Source: JAUXFS01 sp050329575
Lineage (GTDB): Bacteria > Pseudomonadota > Alphaproteobacteria > Rhodospirillales > Defluviicoccaceae
Assembly: GCA_050329575.1 (NCBI GenBank)
Contig: JBHJOP010000039.1
Location: 1-64,000, forward strand
DNA: 64,000 nucleotides
Reading direction: 5' to 3'
The notes beneath the pieces were generated by a model that ran no database searches, was not told the origin of the DNA, and was given only the letters and a program-made list of their open reading frames with translations. Made by a program: the position numbers and the translations under genes. Below are positions 52,705 through 62,700 of the stretch, one piece after another (the first letter of the stretch is position 1; each line of letters begins with the position of its first letter).

Positions 52705-53712
52705 TCAGATCAGTCCGGCCAGCGGCGAGGACGGATCGGCGTAGCGCTTCTTCGGCATCCGGCCGGCGAGGTAGGCGAGACGCCCGGCTTCGACCGCCAG
52801 CTTCATCGCTCGCGCCATCCGGACCGGGTCCCTCGCCTCGGCGATCGCGGTGTTCATCAGCACGCCGTCGCAGCCCAGTTCCATGGCGATCGCCGCGTCG
52901 GACGCCGTCCCGACCCCGGCATCGACCAGGACCGGCACCGACGCCTGTTCGACGATCAACCGGATGTTCACCGGGTTCTGGATGCCGAGGCCGGAGCCGA
53001 TCGGCGCCGCCAGCGGCATGATCGCGACGCAGCCCATGTCCTCCAGACGCTTGGCGAGGATCGGATCGTCGGAGCAGTAGACCATCACCTTGAAGTCGTC
53101 CTCGATCAGCGAGTGGGCGGCGGCAAGCGTCTCGGTCATGTTGGGATAGAGGGTCTTCGGGTCACCCAGCACCTCGAGTTTGACGAGGTCCCAGCCGCCG
53201 GCCTCGCGGGCGAGCCGCAAGGTGCGCACCGCGTCGCTCGCGCTGTAGCAGCCGGCGGTGTTGGGGAGATAGGTGTAAGTCCTGGGGTCGACGTAGTCGA
53301 CCAGCATCGGCTGGTTGGGATCGGAGACGTTGACCCGACGTACGGCGACGGTGACGATCTCCGCGCCGGAGGCCGCGATTGCCCGCGCCGTCTCAGCGAA
53401 ATCCCGGTACTTGCCGGTGCCGACCAACAGCCGCGACCGGTAACGGCGGCCGGCGACGATCAGCGGGTCGTCGTCGGTGCGCGCGTCCTCGACCTCTCGG
53501 CCGGTGTCGGGTGAACCGCCGCCGATGAAGTGGACGATCTCGATGCGATCGCCGTCGGCCACCGTCACCGCGTCGTAGCCTGATCGCGGCACGATCTCCA
53601 GGTTGCGCTCGACCGCCACCTTCTTCGGATCGAGCCCGATGTCGGCCAGCAGTTGCCGCACCGTGATCGACACGCCGATGAGTTTCGGCTCGCCGTTGAG
53701 GGTGATCTGCAT
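52705..53712 (-). CDS. thiSG: fused sulfur carrier ThiS - thiazole synthase ThiG
   Basis: 335 residues. Residues 1-66 are a ThiS ubiquitin-like domain ending [12 protein letters not shown], with the GG that normally is the free C-terminus. A linker (about 67-80) leads to ThiG, with [16 protein letters not shown], the Schiff-base Lys in [28 protein letters not shown] and [17 protein letters not shown]. It makes the thiazole part of thiamine. Fusion leaves the sulfur-carrying GG internal, which implies cleavage or an altered mechanism; such fusions are known. ATG at 53712 ([10 protein letters not shown]) is preferred to the open upstream frame. Confidence 0.93.
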   Translation of the reverse strand: MQITLNGEPKLIGVSITVRQLLADIGLDPKKVAVERNLEIVPRSGYDAVTVADGDRIEIVHFIGGGSPDTGREVEDARTDDDPLIVAGRRYRSRLLVGTGKYRDFAETARAIAASGAEIVTVAVRRVNVSDPNQPMLVDYVDPRTYTYLPNTAGCYSASDAVRTLRLAREAGGWDLVKLEVLGDPKTLYPNMTETLAAAHSLIEDDFKVMVYCSDDPILAKRLEDMGCVAIMPLAAPIGSGLGIQNPVNIRLIVEQASVPVLVDAGVGTASDAAIAMELGCDGVLMNTAIAEARDPVRMARAMKLAVEAGRLAYLAGRMPKKRYADPSSPLAGLI

Positions 53713-53804
53713 CCGAATTCCAACTCGCCTGCGGTCGCCGGGCCGACTCGGGAGAGGATCGCCGCCCCGCTGCCGTCGTCGCCTAACATAGTCCAAAGTG
53801 GTGG

Positions 53805-53832
53805 TTACACAAGACTGCGGCCGTGCTATAAG
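53805..53832 (+). promoter_or_regulatory. candidate promoter of aroQ-accBC
   Basis: TTACAC (53805-53810), a 16-bp spacer and TATAAG (53827-53832) lie 31 bp before the aroQ ATG. The spacer between thiSG and aroQ is 151 bp and also holds a weak minus-strand candidate (TTGTGT, 16 bp, TATGTT) for thiSG. Confidence 0.45.
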
Positions 53833-53863
53833 CATCCCGCTTCGGACCGCCATACCCTCCCGG

Positions 53864-54337
53864 ATGACCCGCACCGTCCTCCTTCTCAACGGCCCCAACC
53901 TCAACCTGCTCGGTACCCGCCAGCCGGAGCTCTACGGCCGCGACACCCTCGCCGCGATCGAAGCCGAGTGCGTCCGCCGTGGCGAGGCGCTGGGACTCGT
54001 CGTCGAATGCCGCCAGAGCAATGCGGAGGGCGAGCTGGTCGGCTGGATCCAGGGCGCACGCGGCCGCTGTGCCGCCGTCGTCATCAACGCCGGTGCCTAC
54101 ACGCACACGTCGGTGGCGATCTTGGACGCGCTGCTCGCCCTCGAGGTCCCGATCTACGAGGTGCATCTCTCGAACATTTTCCGCCGCGAGCCGTTCCGCC
54201 ACCATTCCTACGTCTCGCGGGCGGCACACGGAATCGTTTGCGGCTTCGGCGGTTTCGGCTATCAGATGGCGATCGAAGCGGCGGCGCGCGCCATTGACGC
54301 CGCGGACGGGGAGCCGGGCAACCGGGATCGGACATGA
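53864..54337 (+). CDS. aroQ: type II 3-dehydroquinate dehydratase
   Basis: 157 residues. It dehydrates 3-dehydroquinate in the shikimate pathway. Hallmarks: [20 protein letters not shown] (active-site Arg/Tyr), [34 protein letters not shown] and [20 protein letters not shown] (catalytic His). ATG at 53864. The gene starts the run aroQ-accB-accC-aat, the usual alphaproteobacterial order, and overlaps accB by 4 bp. Confidence 0.97.
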   Translation: MTRTVLLLNGPNLNLLGTRQPELYGRDTLAAIEAECVRRGEALGLVVECRQSNAEGELVGWIQGARGRCAAVVINAGAYTHTSVAILDALLALEVPIYEVHLSNIFRREPFRHHSYVSRAAHGIVCGFGGFGYQMAIEAAARAIDAADGEPGNRDRT

Positions 54338-54780
54338 CCACCTCGGGCAAGAAGCCATCCGTCGACATCGACCTCGTCCGCGGCCTCGCGGCGGTGCTGC
54401 AGGAAACCGGCCTCACCGAGATCGAGTACGGCAGCGGCGATCTCAGGGTGCGGGTCGCGAAGACGGGGATCCCGGTGGCGGCGCCGCTGGCGGTCGCGGT
54501 CGGCTCGACGGTCGTTCCCGGCGAGGCCGAAGTGGTCGCCGACCATCCCGGCGTCGTCACTTCGCCGATGGTCGGCGTCGCCTACACCGCCACGGAACCG
54601 GAAGCGCCGCCATTCGTCAAGGTCGGCGACAGCGTCGCGGCCGGCGACACCATTCTGCTGATCGAGGCGATGAAAGTGTTCAACCCCATCAAGGCGCCGC
54701 GCGCCGGCCGCGTGCGGCAGGTGTTCGTCGCCAACGGCACGCCGGTGGAATTCGGCGAGCCGCTGATGATTATCGAATAG
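54334..54780 (+). CDS. accB: acetyl-CoA carboxylase biotin carboxyl carrier protein
   Basis: 148 residues. An N-terminal helical part ([23 protein letters not shown]-like) and a variable linker precede the biotinyl domain, about 70-148, with the biotinylated Lys in [14 protein letters not shown]. It carries CO2 for malonyl-CoA synthesis with AccC. The linker is short and less Pro/Ala-rich than in enteric AccB. Confidence 0.97.
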   Translation: MTTSGKKPSVDIDLVRGLAAVLQETGLTEIEYGSGDLRVRVAKTGIPVAAPLAVAVGSTVVPGEAEVVADHPGVVTSPMVGVAYTATEPEAPPFVKVGDSVAAGDTILLIEAMKVFNPIKAPRAGRVRQVFVANGTPVEFGEPLMIIE

Positions 54781-54793
54781 CGGCCGGCCGGCG

Positions 54794-56152
54794 GTGGCGC
54801 ACCCGCCCGTCTTCCATAAGGTGCTGATCGCCAACCGCGGCGAAATCGCGTTGCGCATCCTGCGCGCTTGCCGCGAGATGGGCATCCGGTCGGTGGCGGT
54901 CCACTCGACCGCCGACGCCGACGCGATGCACGTTCGCCTCGCCGATGAGTCGATCTGCATCGGTCCGCCCCCGGCCGCCGCCAGCTACCTCAACGCCGCG
55001 GCGATCATCAGTGCCGCGACGATCAGCAACGCCGATGCCATCCATCCGGGTTACGGCTTTCTCTCCGAGAACGCCGACTTCGCCGCGATGGTCGAGGAGC
55101 ACGGCATCGCCTTCATCGGGCCGGCGCCGGACCACATCCGGCTGATGGGCGACAAGGTGGCCGCCAAGCGGGTCTGCCACGAGGCTGGGATCCCGGTGGT
55201 TCCCGGATCGGACGGTCCCGTCGCCGACGAACCGGCGGCACGCGCCGTCGCCGAGCGGATCGGCTATCCGGTTCTCGTCAAGGCCGCCGCCGGCGGCGGC
55301 GGCCGCGGCATGAAGGTCGTCGCCGCGCCATCGGCGCTGTCCGCGGCGCTGTCGACGGCGCGCGCCGAGGCACTCTCCGCCTTCGGCAACGGCGAGCTCT
55401 ATATCGAGAAGTACCTCTCCCACCCGCGCCACATCGAGATCCAGATCCTCGCCGACCTGCACGGCAACGTCGTTCATCTCGGCGAGCGCGACTGCTCCTT
55501 GCAGCGGCGTCACCAGAAGGTGATCGAGGAGGCGCCGTCGCCGGCTCTGACCGCCGCCGAGCGGGAGCGGATCGGCGCCGTCGCCGCCGACGCCGTCCGC
55601 AACTTCGGCTACCGCAGCGCCGGCACCTTCGAGTTCCTTTATCAGGACGGCGCGTTCTATTTCATCGAGATGAACACCCGCCTGCAGGTCGAGCACCCGG
55701 TGACCGAGATGGTCTGCGGTCTCGACTTGGTGCGCGAGATGCTGCGCATCGCCGCCGGCCAGCCGCTCGGCTACGGCCAGCGGGACATCGCCATCAAGGG
55801 TCACGCCATCGAATGCCGGATCAACGCCGAGCATCCCGAGACGTTTGTACCGTCGCCGGGCCGGATCGGCGACTATCACGCCCCCGGTGGCCTCGGCGTG
55901 CGAGTCGATTCGGCGCTCTACGCCGGCTATCGTGTGCCGCCCTACTACGACAGCATGATCGCCAAGCTGATCGTTCACGGCGCCAACCGCGACGACTGCC
56001 GGATGCGGCTGGTGCGGGCGCTGAGGGAGTACGTGATCGACGGCATCCAGACGACGATCCCGTTGCACCAGCGGCTGCTGGAGGCGCCCCGCTTCATCGC
56101 CGGCGACTACGACGTCCATTGGCTGGAGGCGTTCGTGCGAGGCGAGCGGTAG
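54794..56152 (+). CDS. accC: biotin carboxylase
   Basis: 452 residues. It has [34 protein letters not shown], the ATP-grasp loop [48 protein letters not shown] and the C-terminal [12 protein letters not shown]. It carboxylates the biotin on AccB. The start is a GTG at 54794, 13 bp after the accB stop, without a clear ribosome-binding site, so translation is probably coupled. Confidence 0.97.
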   Translation: MAHPPVFHKVLIANRGEIALRILRACREMGIRSVAVHSTADADAMHVRLADESICIGPPPAAASYLNAAAIISAATISNADAIHPGYGFLSENADFAAMVEEHGIAFIGPAPDHIRLMGDKVAAKRVCHEAGIPVVPGSDGPVADEPAARAVAERIGYPVLVKAAAGGGGRGMKVVAAPSALSAALSTARAEALSAFGNGELYIEKYLSHPRHIEIQILADLHGNVVHLGERDCSLQRRHQKVIEEAPSPALTAAERERIGAVAADAVRNFGYRSAGTFEFLYQDGAFYFIEMNTRLQVEHPVTEMVCGLDLVREMLRIAAGQPLGYGQRDIAIKGHAIECRINAEHPETFVPSPGRIGDYHAPGGLGVRVDSALYAGYRVPPYYDSMIAKLIVHGANRDDCRMRLVRALREYVIDGIQTTIPLHQRLLEAPRFIAGDYDVHWLEAFVRGER

Positions 56153-56156
56153 ACCG

Positions 56157-56831
56157 TTGGCGGGCGATCGCCGCCTGACCCCGGAGATGGTGGTGCGGGC
56201 CTATGCGGCGGGGATCTTTCCGATGGCCGGCCACCGATTCGATCCGACCGTCCACTGGGTGGCGCCGCGGCAGCGCGGCGTGCTGCCGCTGGACGCCTTC
56301 CACGTGCCGCGCCGACTCAAGCGGACGGTGCGACAGCAGCAATTCGAAGTGCGCGGCGACGGTGATTTCGACGCCGTCATCCGCGCCTGCGCGGCGCCGG
56401 GCGGGGACCGCGCCGACACCTGGATCAACGCCGAGATCGCCCGCGTGTTCTGCCAACTGCACCGTCTGGGCCTCGCCCACAGCGTCGAGGCCTGGCGGGA
56501 CGGGCGGATGGTGGGCGGGCTCTACGGCCTCGCCCTCGGCGGCGCCTTCTTCGGCGAGAGCATGTTCGCGCGCGAGACCGATGCCAGCAAGGTGGCGCTG
56601 GTGCACCTGGTGGCGGCACTGCGGCGCGGCGGCTTCGCGCTGCTCGACGTCCAGTTCATGACCGATCATCTGCTGCGGTTCGGCGCGGTCGAGATTCCTG
56701 CCGCGGCCTATCTCGATCGGCTGGAGGCGGCGCTGTCTCTGCCGGCGACGTTTCCGGCCGATTTCCGATCGGCCGCCGCCGCCGCCGCCGTCGCGGACGT
56801 CCTCACGCAGTCGAGGACCCAGACGTCGTAG
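56157..56831 (+). CDS. aat: leucyl/phenylalanyl-tRNA-protein transferase
   Basis: 224 residues. It adds Leu or Phe to proteins with N-terminal Arg/Lys, marking them for ClpAP. Seen: MVVRAYAAGIFPMAGH, HWVAPRQRGVLPLDAFHVPR, DTWINAEIARVFCQLH, GGLYGLALGGAFFGESMFAR and LLDVQFMTDHLLRFGAVEI. Start TTG at 56157, 4 bp after the accC stop. The last 41 codons, an Ala-rich tail, overlap the 3' end of the opposite DUF2155 gene by 124 bp. Confidence 0.95.
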   Translation: MAGDRRLTPEMVVRAYAAGIFPMAGHRFDPTVHWVAPRQRGVLPLDAFHVPRRLKRTVRQQQFEVRGDGDFDAVIRACAAPGGDRADTWINAEIARVFCQLHRLGLAHSVEAWRDGRMVGGLYGLALGGAFFGESMFARETDASKVALVHLVAALRRGGFALLDVQFMTDHLLRFGAVEIPAAAYLDRLEAALSLPATFPADFRSAAAAAAVADVLTQSRTQTS

Positions 56832-57175
56832 ACCGGGTGGTCCATCGCCGACAGTGCCGGGCTGGAGGCGAACATCCAGCCGCGAAACAGGTCGGTCGAC
56901 TGTTGCTGCGGGCGGGTCTCCCGGATGTCGAGGAAGGCCGCCGCCTCCGGCGGCTCCTCCGGTGGCCGCTTGTCGCAGGTGCGGACGACGATCTCCAGGG
57001 TGCCGAAGTGCACCGCCTCGCCGATCGGCGCTTCAATCGTGGAGATCCTCGCCGTCACCTTGTCGAGGCCGCGCAGCACCGCGATCGGATAGGGATCGGC
57101 GGCCGCCGGACCAGCGATCGCAGCGGCGATCATCCACGCGGGGGCGAGCCAACGGCACCACATGGCGCCGGTCAT
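56708..57175 (-). CDS. DUF2155 exported protein
   Basis: 155 residues. A signal peptide ending near GPAAA precedes IAVLRGLDKVTARISTIEAP, FGTLEIVVRTCDKRPPEEPP, AAFLDIRE and LFRGWMFASSPALSAMDHP followed by VYDVWVLDC, the DUF2155 pattern. The function is unknown; it is found next to mlaD and NDUFA12 genes in alphaproteobacteria, as here. ATG at 57175 is used; 57163 is an alternative. The C-terminal 30 or so residues are Ala/Ser-rich and lie antisense to the aat tail. Confidence 0.9.
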   Translation of the reverse strand: MTGAMWCRWLAPAWMIAAAIAGPAAADPYPIAVLRGLDKVTARISTIEAPIGEAVHFGTLEIVVRTCDKRPPEEPPEAAAFLDIRETRPQQQSTDLFRGWMFASSPALSAMDHPVYDVWVLDCVRTSATAAAAAADRKSAGNVAGRDSAASSRSR

Positions 57176-57228
57176 AGCACGTCCGCCGGGACCGCGGCCA
57201 CCCCTCGCGATGTCGACACCGGTCGTCG

Positions 57229-57978
57229 TCATCGCTTCACCGCGGCGAACCGCAGCCGCACATAGTCGACGGTCCAGCGGCCGGCGTCGTCGCGCAGAAA
57301 CGGCGCCAGCGTCTCCTCGACCTCGGCGACCACCGCCGGCCGCTCGGTCGGTGGAAGCGCATCGAGGAAACGTCCGGCGAAGGTCTGCAGCCAGTCCGCC
57401 AGCGTCCCGGGGATCAATGTCGGCCGCGGCCGGAGCGTCAGCATGGCGATCCGGAGTCCCTCCCCTTCCAGGATCGCGCGGAACGCGCTCGGCGACGGAA
57501 ACACCCAAGGATCGTGAGCCGCCGGGTCGATGTCGCGCCGCCTCAGGGCCGTCGTCAGCGCCCATCTCACCGCGGCGACATTGCCGTGGCCACCGGTCTC
57601 GCCGACGAACCGACCACCGTCGACCAGCGCTCGCCGCACACCGGCCACGACCGGCCGCAGATCGCCCATCCAGTGCAGCGCGGCATTGGTGAACACCGCG
57701 TCGAACGCCGCCGCGAACGGCAGCCGGGCGGCGTCGAGCACCCGCACCTCCAGCCCGCGTGCACGCGCCGCGGCGGCCATCTCGGAGCTCGCATCGACGC
57801 CGACGACGCGGGCGCCGGCCGCGGCGATCGCTTCGGTCAAGGTGCCGTCGCCGCAGCCGAGATCGAGGATCCGCTCGCCCGGCGCCGGGGCCAGCAACGC
57901 GACCACCGGCAGGCCGAGATCGGAGACGAAGCGGGCGTCGCGGGCGTAGCGGCCGGTGTCCCAGCGCTGTCCGGACAC
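57229..57978 (-). CDS. class I SAM-dependent methyltransferase
   Basis: 249 residues. Motif I is RILDLGCGDGTLTEAIA, followed by VVGVDASSEM, FDAVFTNAALHWM and a post-motif region GRFVGETGGHGN. It resembles trans-aconitate-type or ubiquinone/menaquinone-like small-molecule methyltransferases. The substrate is not deducible. Start GTG at 57978 with GGGGCGG upstream. It lies between mlaD and DUF2155 on the same strand. Confidence 0.9.
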   Translation of the reverse strand: MSGQRWDTGRYARDARFVSDLGLPVVALLAPAPGERILDLGCGDGTLTEAIAAAGARVVGVDASSEMAAAARARGLEVRVLDAARLPFAAAFDAVFTNAALHWMGDLRPVVAGVRRALVDGGRFVGETGGHGNVAAVRWALTTALRRRDIDPAAHDPWVFPSPSAFRAILEGEGLRIAMLTLRPRPTLIPGTLADWLQTFAGRFLDALPPTERPAVVAEVEETLAPFLRDDAGRWTVDYVRLRFAAVKR

Positions 57979-57990
57979 ACCCGCCCCCCG

Positions 57991-58452
57991 CTACTCCGCT
58001 GCTCCCGGCCGGCCGGTCGCGAGGAAGATGATGTCGCCGACCTGGTCCTCGAGGGAGCGGTAGCCCGAGGTCATGGTGATGGTGCCGCCGGGCGCGATCG
58101 GCGTCTGGGAGCGCCCCGGCTCCAGCCGGACGTACTTGCCGCCGAGCGGTCCCTCGCTGGCGATGGCGGCGAGGGTGTCGTCGGGCAGCCGGATCGCGTT
58201 GTCGATCCGCATCGTCACCACCGCGTCGTAGGTGACGGGATCGAGGCGGCGGTCGACGACCGTTCCGACCTTGACGCCGTTGACCCGCACGTCGCTGCCG
58301 GCCCCGAGGCCGCCGATCTTGAGGAACGCGGCGCTGACCTGGTAGCCGGGGCGGCGGCCCATCTCGGTGGCCGAGTAGGCGAAGTAGACGAACAGGCCGG
58401 CGACCGCCAGCACCACCGCGCCGAGCACGGTCTCGATGAGGTTGCGACGCAT
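57991..58452 (-). CDS. MlaD-family MCE-domain protein (second copy)
   Basis: 153 residues. One N-terminal helix (LGAVVLAVAGLFVYFAYS) anchors the MCE domain: VSAAFLKIGGLGAGSDVRVNGVKVGTVV, then LAAIASEGPLGGKYVRLEPG. MlaD proteins form hexameric rings in the periplasm for phospholipid transport between membranes. ATG at 58452 shares one base with the stop of the upstream mlaD-like gene. Confidence 0.92.
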   Translation of the reverse strand: MRRNLIETVLGAVVLAVAGLFVYFAYSATEMGRRPGYQVSAAFLKIGGLGAGSDVRVNGVKVGTVVDRRLDPVTYDAVVTMRIDNAIRLPDDTLAAIASEGPLGGKYVRLEPGRSQTPIAPGGTITMTSGYRSLEDQVGDIIFLATGRPGAAE

Positions 58453-58934
58453 CAGGGCTCCTTAGGTTCGTCCTGCCGCCGGGCCGCCCGGCCCTCGCGG
58501 ATGATCAGCTCCAGGAGATCGCCGACCACCACCGAATCCTGTGTGAAATCGATCAGGCCGCCGTCCGGCAGCGCCGTCTCGTCGCCGCCGGGGTCGAGGA
58601 CGACGAACTTCGAGCCGAACAGCCCGTCGGTGTGGATGGCCGCCGCGGTGTCGAGGGGCAACGCGATGCGACGGTCGATGCGCATCGCCAGCCGCACCCT
58701 GAAGTCGTTATCGAGCTCCATCCCCTCGATGCGGCCGACCTCGATTCCGCCCACCGTCACCGGATTGCCGATCGCGAGACCGTCGACGCGGTTGAAGGTG
58801 CCGACGATCCGGTAACCGGCCAGCCCCGCCCGCGCCTCCTTGTCGACGCCGCCGTAGACCGCGACCAGAATCGCCGCCAGCACCGCCAGCGTCACCCCGC
58901 CGACGATCATCTCCCAGGTCTCGCGGGATTTCAC
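58452..58934 (-). CDS. MlaD-family MCE-domain protein (first copy)
   Basis: 160 residues. One N-terminal helix (MIVGGVTLAVLAAILVAVYG) and an MCE domain: IVGTFNRVDGLAIGNPVTVGGIEVGRI, then AAAIHTDGLFGSKFVVLDPGG. The start is GTG at 58934 behind AAGGAGAA. The two MCE genes differ clearly, so they may build a mixed ring or stacked rings. No MlaE/MlaF ABC genes are in the window. Confidence 0.92.
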   Translation of the reverse strand: MKSRETWEMIVGGVTLAVLAAILVAVYGGVDKEARAGLAGYRIVGTFNRVDGLAIGNPVTVGGIEVGRIEGMELDNDFRVRLAMRIDRRIALPLDTAAAIHTDGLFGSKFVVLDPGGDETALPDGGLIDFTQDSVVVGDLLELIIREGRAARRQDEPKEP

Positions 58935-59001
58935 CGCGATCGTTCTCCTTCGCCTCGGTGGCGCCCTTCGGTTCGGCGCCGTCGACGCCGGCCTGGCGCC
59001 G

Positions 59002-59358
59002 TCAATCCGGCGTCCACGGCTCGTAGTCGCCGGTCGCCCGGGCGCGCTGGCCGCCCTCGAGATCGTGCCCCTTCGGCCGGTAGGCGTACGGCGTTCCGGT
59101 CAGGTTGACCATCCGCGGTTTCTGCCATGGCCGCCGTTGCAGGGCAGTGTCGATCAGCGGCTCGTCGACCATGTGATGCAGCCAGGCGTGCCACTCCGGC
59201 GGCGCCTTGGTGGCCTCCGGCCGGCCCTTGTAGAGGACCCATCGCCGCTCGCGTCCATAGCGGTTGAGCCGGCGGTTGCGGTAGTAGCGGTTGCCGAATT
59301 CGTCCTGGCCCACCCGTTCGCCGAACAGCCACGTAAACAGTAGGGTGCCGATGTCCAT
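59002..59358 (-). CDS. NDUFA12-family complex I accessory subunit
   Basis: 118 residues: FTWLFGERVGQDEFGNRYY, NRYGRERRWVLYKGRPEATK, PPEWHAWLHHMVDEPL and the end RATGDYEPWTPD. NDUFA12 is one of the supernumerary complex I subunits shared by alphaproteobacteria and mitochondria, and strongly supports the class assignment. ATG at 59358. The complex I core genes are not in the window. Confidence 0.95.
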   Translation of the reverse strand: MDIGTLLFTWLFGERVGQDEFGNRYYRNRRLNRYGRERRWVLYKGRPEATKAPPEWHAWLHHMVDEPLIDTALQRRPWQKPRMVNLTGTPYAYRPKGHDLEGGQRARATGDYEPWTPD

Positions 59359-59560
59359 CGCCTGTCGATCCGTCGTACCGGGGTCCCGTGCCGAGCGCCC
59401 GCACTATGGCATCGGCGGCGGCCGCCGTCCAGCCCGTGGCGGGAGACGCGATGCGCCGTGACCGGCACCCGGCATGGGGCTCCCCGGCGCCCTCAGCGCA
59501 CGACCGCGCGATAACCATACAACGGATGGTAATCGCCCGGCCCATCCGCACGAAATGTTG

Positions 59561-59589
59561 TTGCAGCAACGGGCTCCCCACGATATAGT
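59561..59589 (+). promoter_or_regulatory. candidate sigma70 promoter of nrdJ
   Basis: TTGCAG (59561-59566), a 17-bp spacer and TATAGT (59584-59589). The predicted start site is near 59596, leaving a leader of about 160 nt. The -10 lies inside the first NrdR box. Confidence 0.6.
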
Positions 59590-59593
59590 GGCT
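59578..59593. promoter_or_regulatory. NrdR box 1 candidate
   Basis: CCACGATATAGTGGCT agrees with the NrdR consensus aCaCwAtATaTwGtgt at about 10 of 16 positions, including C2, C4, A6, A8, T9 and G13. It overlaps the -10 element. Confidence 0.5.
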
Positions 59594-59608
59594 GCGAGTG
59601 GCAAGGGT

Positions 59609-59624
59609 GCCCTATGTTGTGCCA
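59609..59624. promoter_or_regulatory. NrdR box 2 candidate
   Basis: GCCCTATGTTGTGCCA keeps C2, C4, w5, A6, T7, T9, w12 and G13 of the consensus. It starts 31 bp after box 1 starts, a 15-bp gap, which is a usual spacing for paired NrdR boxes. Confidence 0.45.
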
Positions 59625-59756
59625 TTGGCACGCCGGCATGAGGCATCCAGCCGCCGCAAGGGGGCCCGGGAGGCAACCATCGGCGAGGTCATCGCCGTCT
59701 CGTTCACGGCCCTTGGCAGAAAAGCGAACGTAACGACGAGGCGAGGCCGACCCGCG

Positions 59757-62700
59757 ATGCGCATTGCACGGTTGTTCACCCAACCCGACCAGTCACCCTA
59801 CGACGCCATCGAGTTCCGCACCCTGTCGAGCGAGATCCGCAATCCGGACGGATCGGTGGTCTTCCGCCAGGACGCCATCGAGGTCCCCGCACACTGGACC
59901 CAGGTCGCCAGCGACGTGCTGGCCCAGAAGTACTTCCGGCGGGCCGGCGTGCCGGCGCGGCTGAAGCCGGTCCGCGAGCGCGGCGTGCCGTCGTGGCTGT
60001 GGCGCCGCACCGCCGATGTCAAGGCGCTCGGCCGCCTGCCCGCCGATCGCCGCTACGGCGGCGAGACCAGCGCCCGGCAGGTGTTCGACCGGCTCGCCGG
60101 GACCTGGACCTACTGGGGCTGGAAGGGCGGCTACTTCGACACCGAGGAGGATGCGCGGTCGTTCTTCGACGAGCACCGCCACATGCTCGCCCGCCAGATG
60201 TGCGCCCCCAACTCGCCGCAGTGGTTCAACACCGGCCTTCACTGGGCCTATGGCGTCGACGGCCCGGCCCAGGGCCACTACTACGTCGACCATCGCACCG
60301 GCACGGTGCGACCCTCGAACTCCGCCTATGCGCATCCACAGCCCCACGCCTGCTTCATCCAGGGAATCGAGGACGACCTCGTCAACGAGGGCGGCATCAT
60401 GGACCTGTGGGTCCGCGAAGCCCGCCTGTTCAAGTACGGATCGGGTACCGGCAGCAACTTCTCGCGGCTGCGCGGCGAGAACGAGCCGCTGTCGGGCGGC
60501 GGCCGCTCCTCCGGCCTGATGAGCTTCCTCAAGATCGGCGACCGCGCCGCCGGGGCGATCAAGTCGGGCGGCACCACCCGCCGCGCCGCCAAGATGGTGG
60601 TGGTCGACATCGACCATCCCGACATCGAGGAGTTCGTGACCTGGAAGGTCAACGAGGAGCAGAAGGTGGCGGCGATGGTCACCGGCTCCCGCCTCGCCGC
60701 CCGCCATCTCGACGCGGGGATGGCGGCGTGCCATGACGCCCCCGCCGGTCGCGCCGAAGAGCGGTTCGATCCCCGCTGCAACCCCGCCCTGCGGCAGGCG
60801 CTCGTCGCTGCGCGGGCGGCGATGATCCCCGAGAACCTGATCCAGCGGACGATCGAGTTCGCCCGCCAGGGCCACACCAAAGTGGCCTTTCCGGTCTACG
60901 ACACCGACTGGGATTCGGAGGCCTACCGGACCGTCTCCGGTCAGAACGCCAACAACAGCGTGCGGGTGACCAATACGTTCCTGGAACAGGTTCGGCGAGG
61001 CGGCGATTGGGACCTGATCCGTCGCACCGACGGCCGGCTCGCCAAGCGCATTCCGGCCCGCGAGCTGTGGGACCAAATCACCTATGCGGCGTGGAGTTGC
61101 GCCGATCCCGGCGTGCAGTACGACACCACCATCAACGAATGGCACACCTGCCCGGCAAGCGGGCGCATCAACGCGTCCAATCCGTGCTCCGAGTACATGT
61201 TCCTCGACGACACCGCGTGCAATCTCGCCTCTCTCAATCTGATGGCGTTTCAGGACGCCGACGGCCGGCTCGCGGTGCCTGCGTTCGAGCACGCGGTGCG
61301 GCTGTGGACGGTGGTGCTTGAGATCTCGGTGATGATGGCCCAGTTCCCGTCGCGGCGGATCGCGGAGCTGTCCTACCGGTTCCGCACCCTCGGGCTCGGC
61401 TTCGCCAACATCGGCGGCTATCTGATGGCCGCCGGCATGTCCTACGACTCGGACCCGGCGCGCGGCCTCTGCGGCGCGATCAGCGCGCTGATGACCGCTG
61501 TCGCCTACGAGACCTCGGCCGAGATCGCCGGCGAACTGGGAGCATTCCCGGGCTTCGCCGAGAACCGCGAGGCCATGCTGCGCGTGATCCGCAACCACCG
61601 CCGCGCCGCCCACGGCGACAGCCGCGGCTACGAGGGGCTGTCGGTGGTTCCCGTCGTGCTCGACGCCGCCGCCGTTCCGGACCGGCCGCTGGTGAGCGCG
61701 GCCCGCGCCGCCTGGGACCGGGCCCTCGCCCTCGGCGAGGCCCATGGCTACCGCAATGCCCAAGCGACGGTGATCGCCCCGACCGGCACCATCGGCCTGG
61801 TGATGGATTGCGACACCACCGGCATCGAGCCTGACTTCGCGCTCGTCAAGTTCAAGAAGCTGGCCGGCGGCGGCTACTTCAAGATCATCAACCGCACGGT
61901 GCCGCCGGCGCTCGCGCGCCTCGGCTACCCCGAACACGAGATCGAGGCGATCGTCCGCTATGCGGTCGGCCACGGCACCCTGTGCGATGCCCCGGCCGTC
62001 GATCACCCAGCGCTCCGCGCCCGCGGCTTCACCGACAGCGAGATCGAGGCGGTCGAGCGGAACCTCAGCGAGGCGTTCGACATCCGCTTCGCCTTCAACA
62101 AGTGGACCCTCGGCGAGGCGTTCTGCACCGAGACGCTCGGCATCGTCGGCGACCGGCTCGACGATCCGGCGTTCTGCCTGCTCACGGCGCTCGGGTTCTC
62201 GGCCGCCGAGATCGACGCCGCCAATATCCACGTCTGCGGTGCGATGACCCTGGAAGGGGCGCCGCACCTGCGGCCGGAGCATCTGCCGGTGTTCGATTGC
62301 GCCACGCCCTGCGGCCGACTCGGCACCCGCCATCTGTCGATCGAAAGTCACATTCGGATGATGGCGGCGGCGCAGCCGTTCATCAGCGGTGCCATCTCGA
62401 AGACCATCAACATGCCCCGGGCGGCGACCATCGAGGACTGCCATCGGGCCTACATGCTGGCCTGGACCCTGGGGCTGAAGGCGACCGCGCTCTACCGTGA
62501 CGGCTCGAAGCTGTCGCAGCCGCTCGCCGGCGCGCTGCTCGACGACGGCGATGGCGCCGACTTCGCCGACGCCATCGCCGAGCGGCCGGCGGCGGTGCGG
62601 GCGGAAATGGTCGCCGAACGGATCGTCGAACGGGTGGTCACACGCCTCGATCGCAACAGCCTGCCCAGCCGACGCAAGGGTTACACCCAGAAGGCCAAGG

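Larger units (their letters stand above)
59359..59756. other. 398-bp divergent spacer between NDUFA12 and nrdJ
   Basis: It holds the nrdJ promoter (59561-59589) and the two candidate NrdR boxes. The predicted nrdJ leader (about 59596-59756) shows no B12-box-like sequence that I can recognise. I see no gene in the rest. Confidence 0.5.

Noticed and set aside
59596..59756. Cobalamin riboswitch in the nrdJ leader
   Set aside because: A B12-dependent enzyme invites the idea, but I could not find a B12-box-like sequence or the expected stem arrangement in 160 nt.
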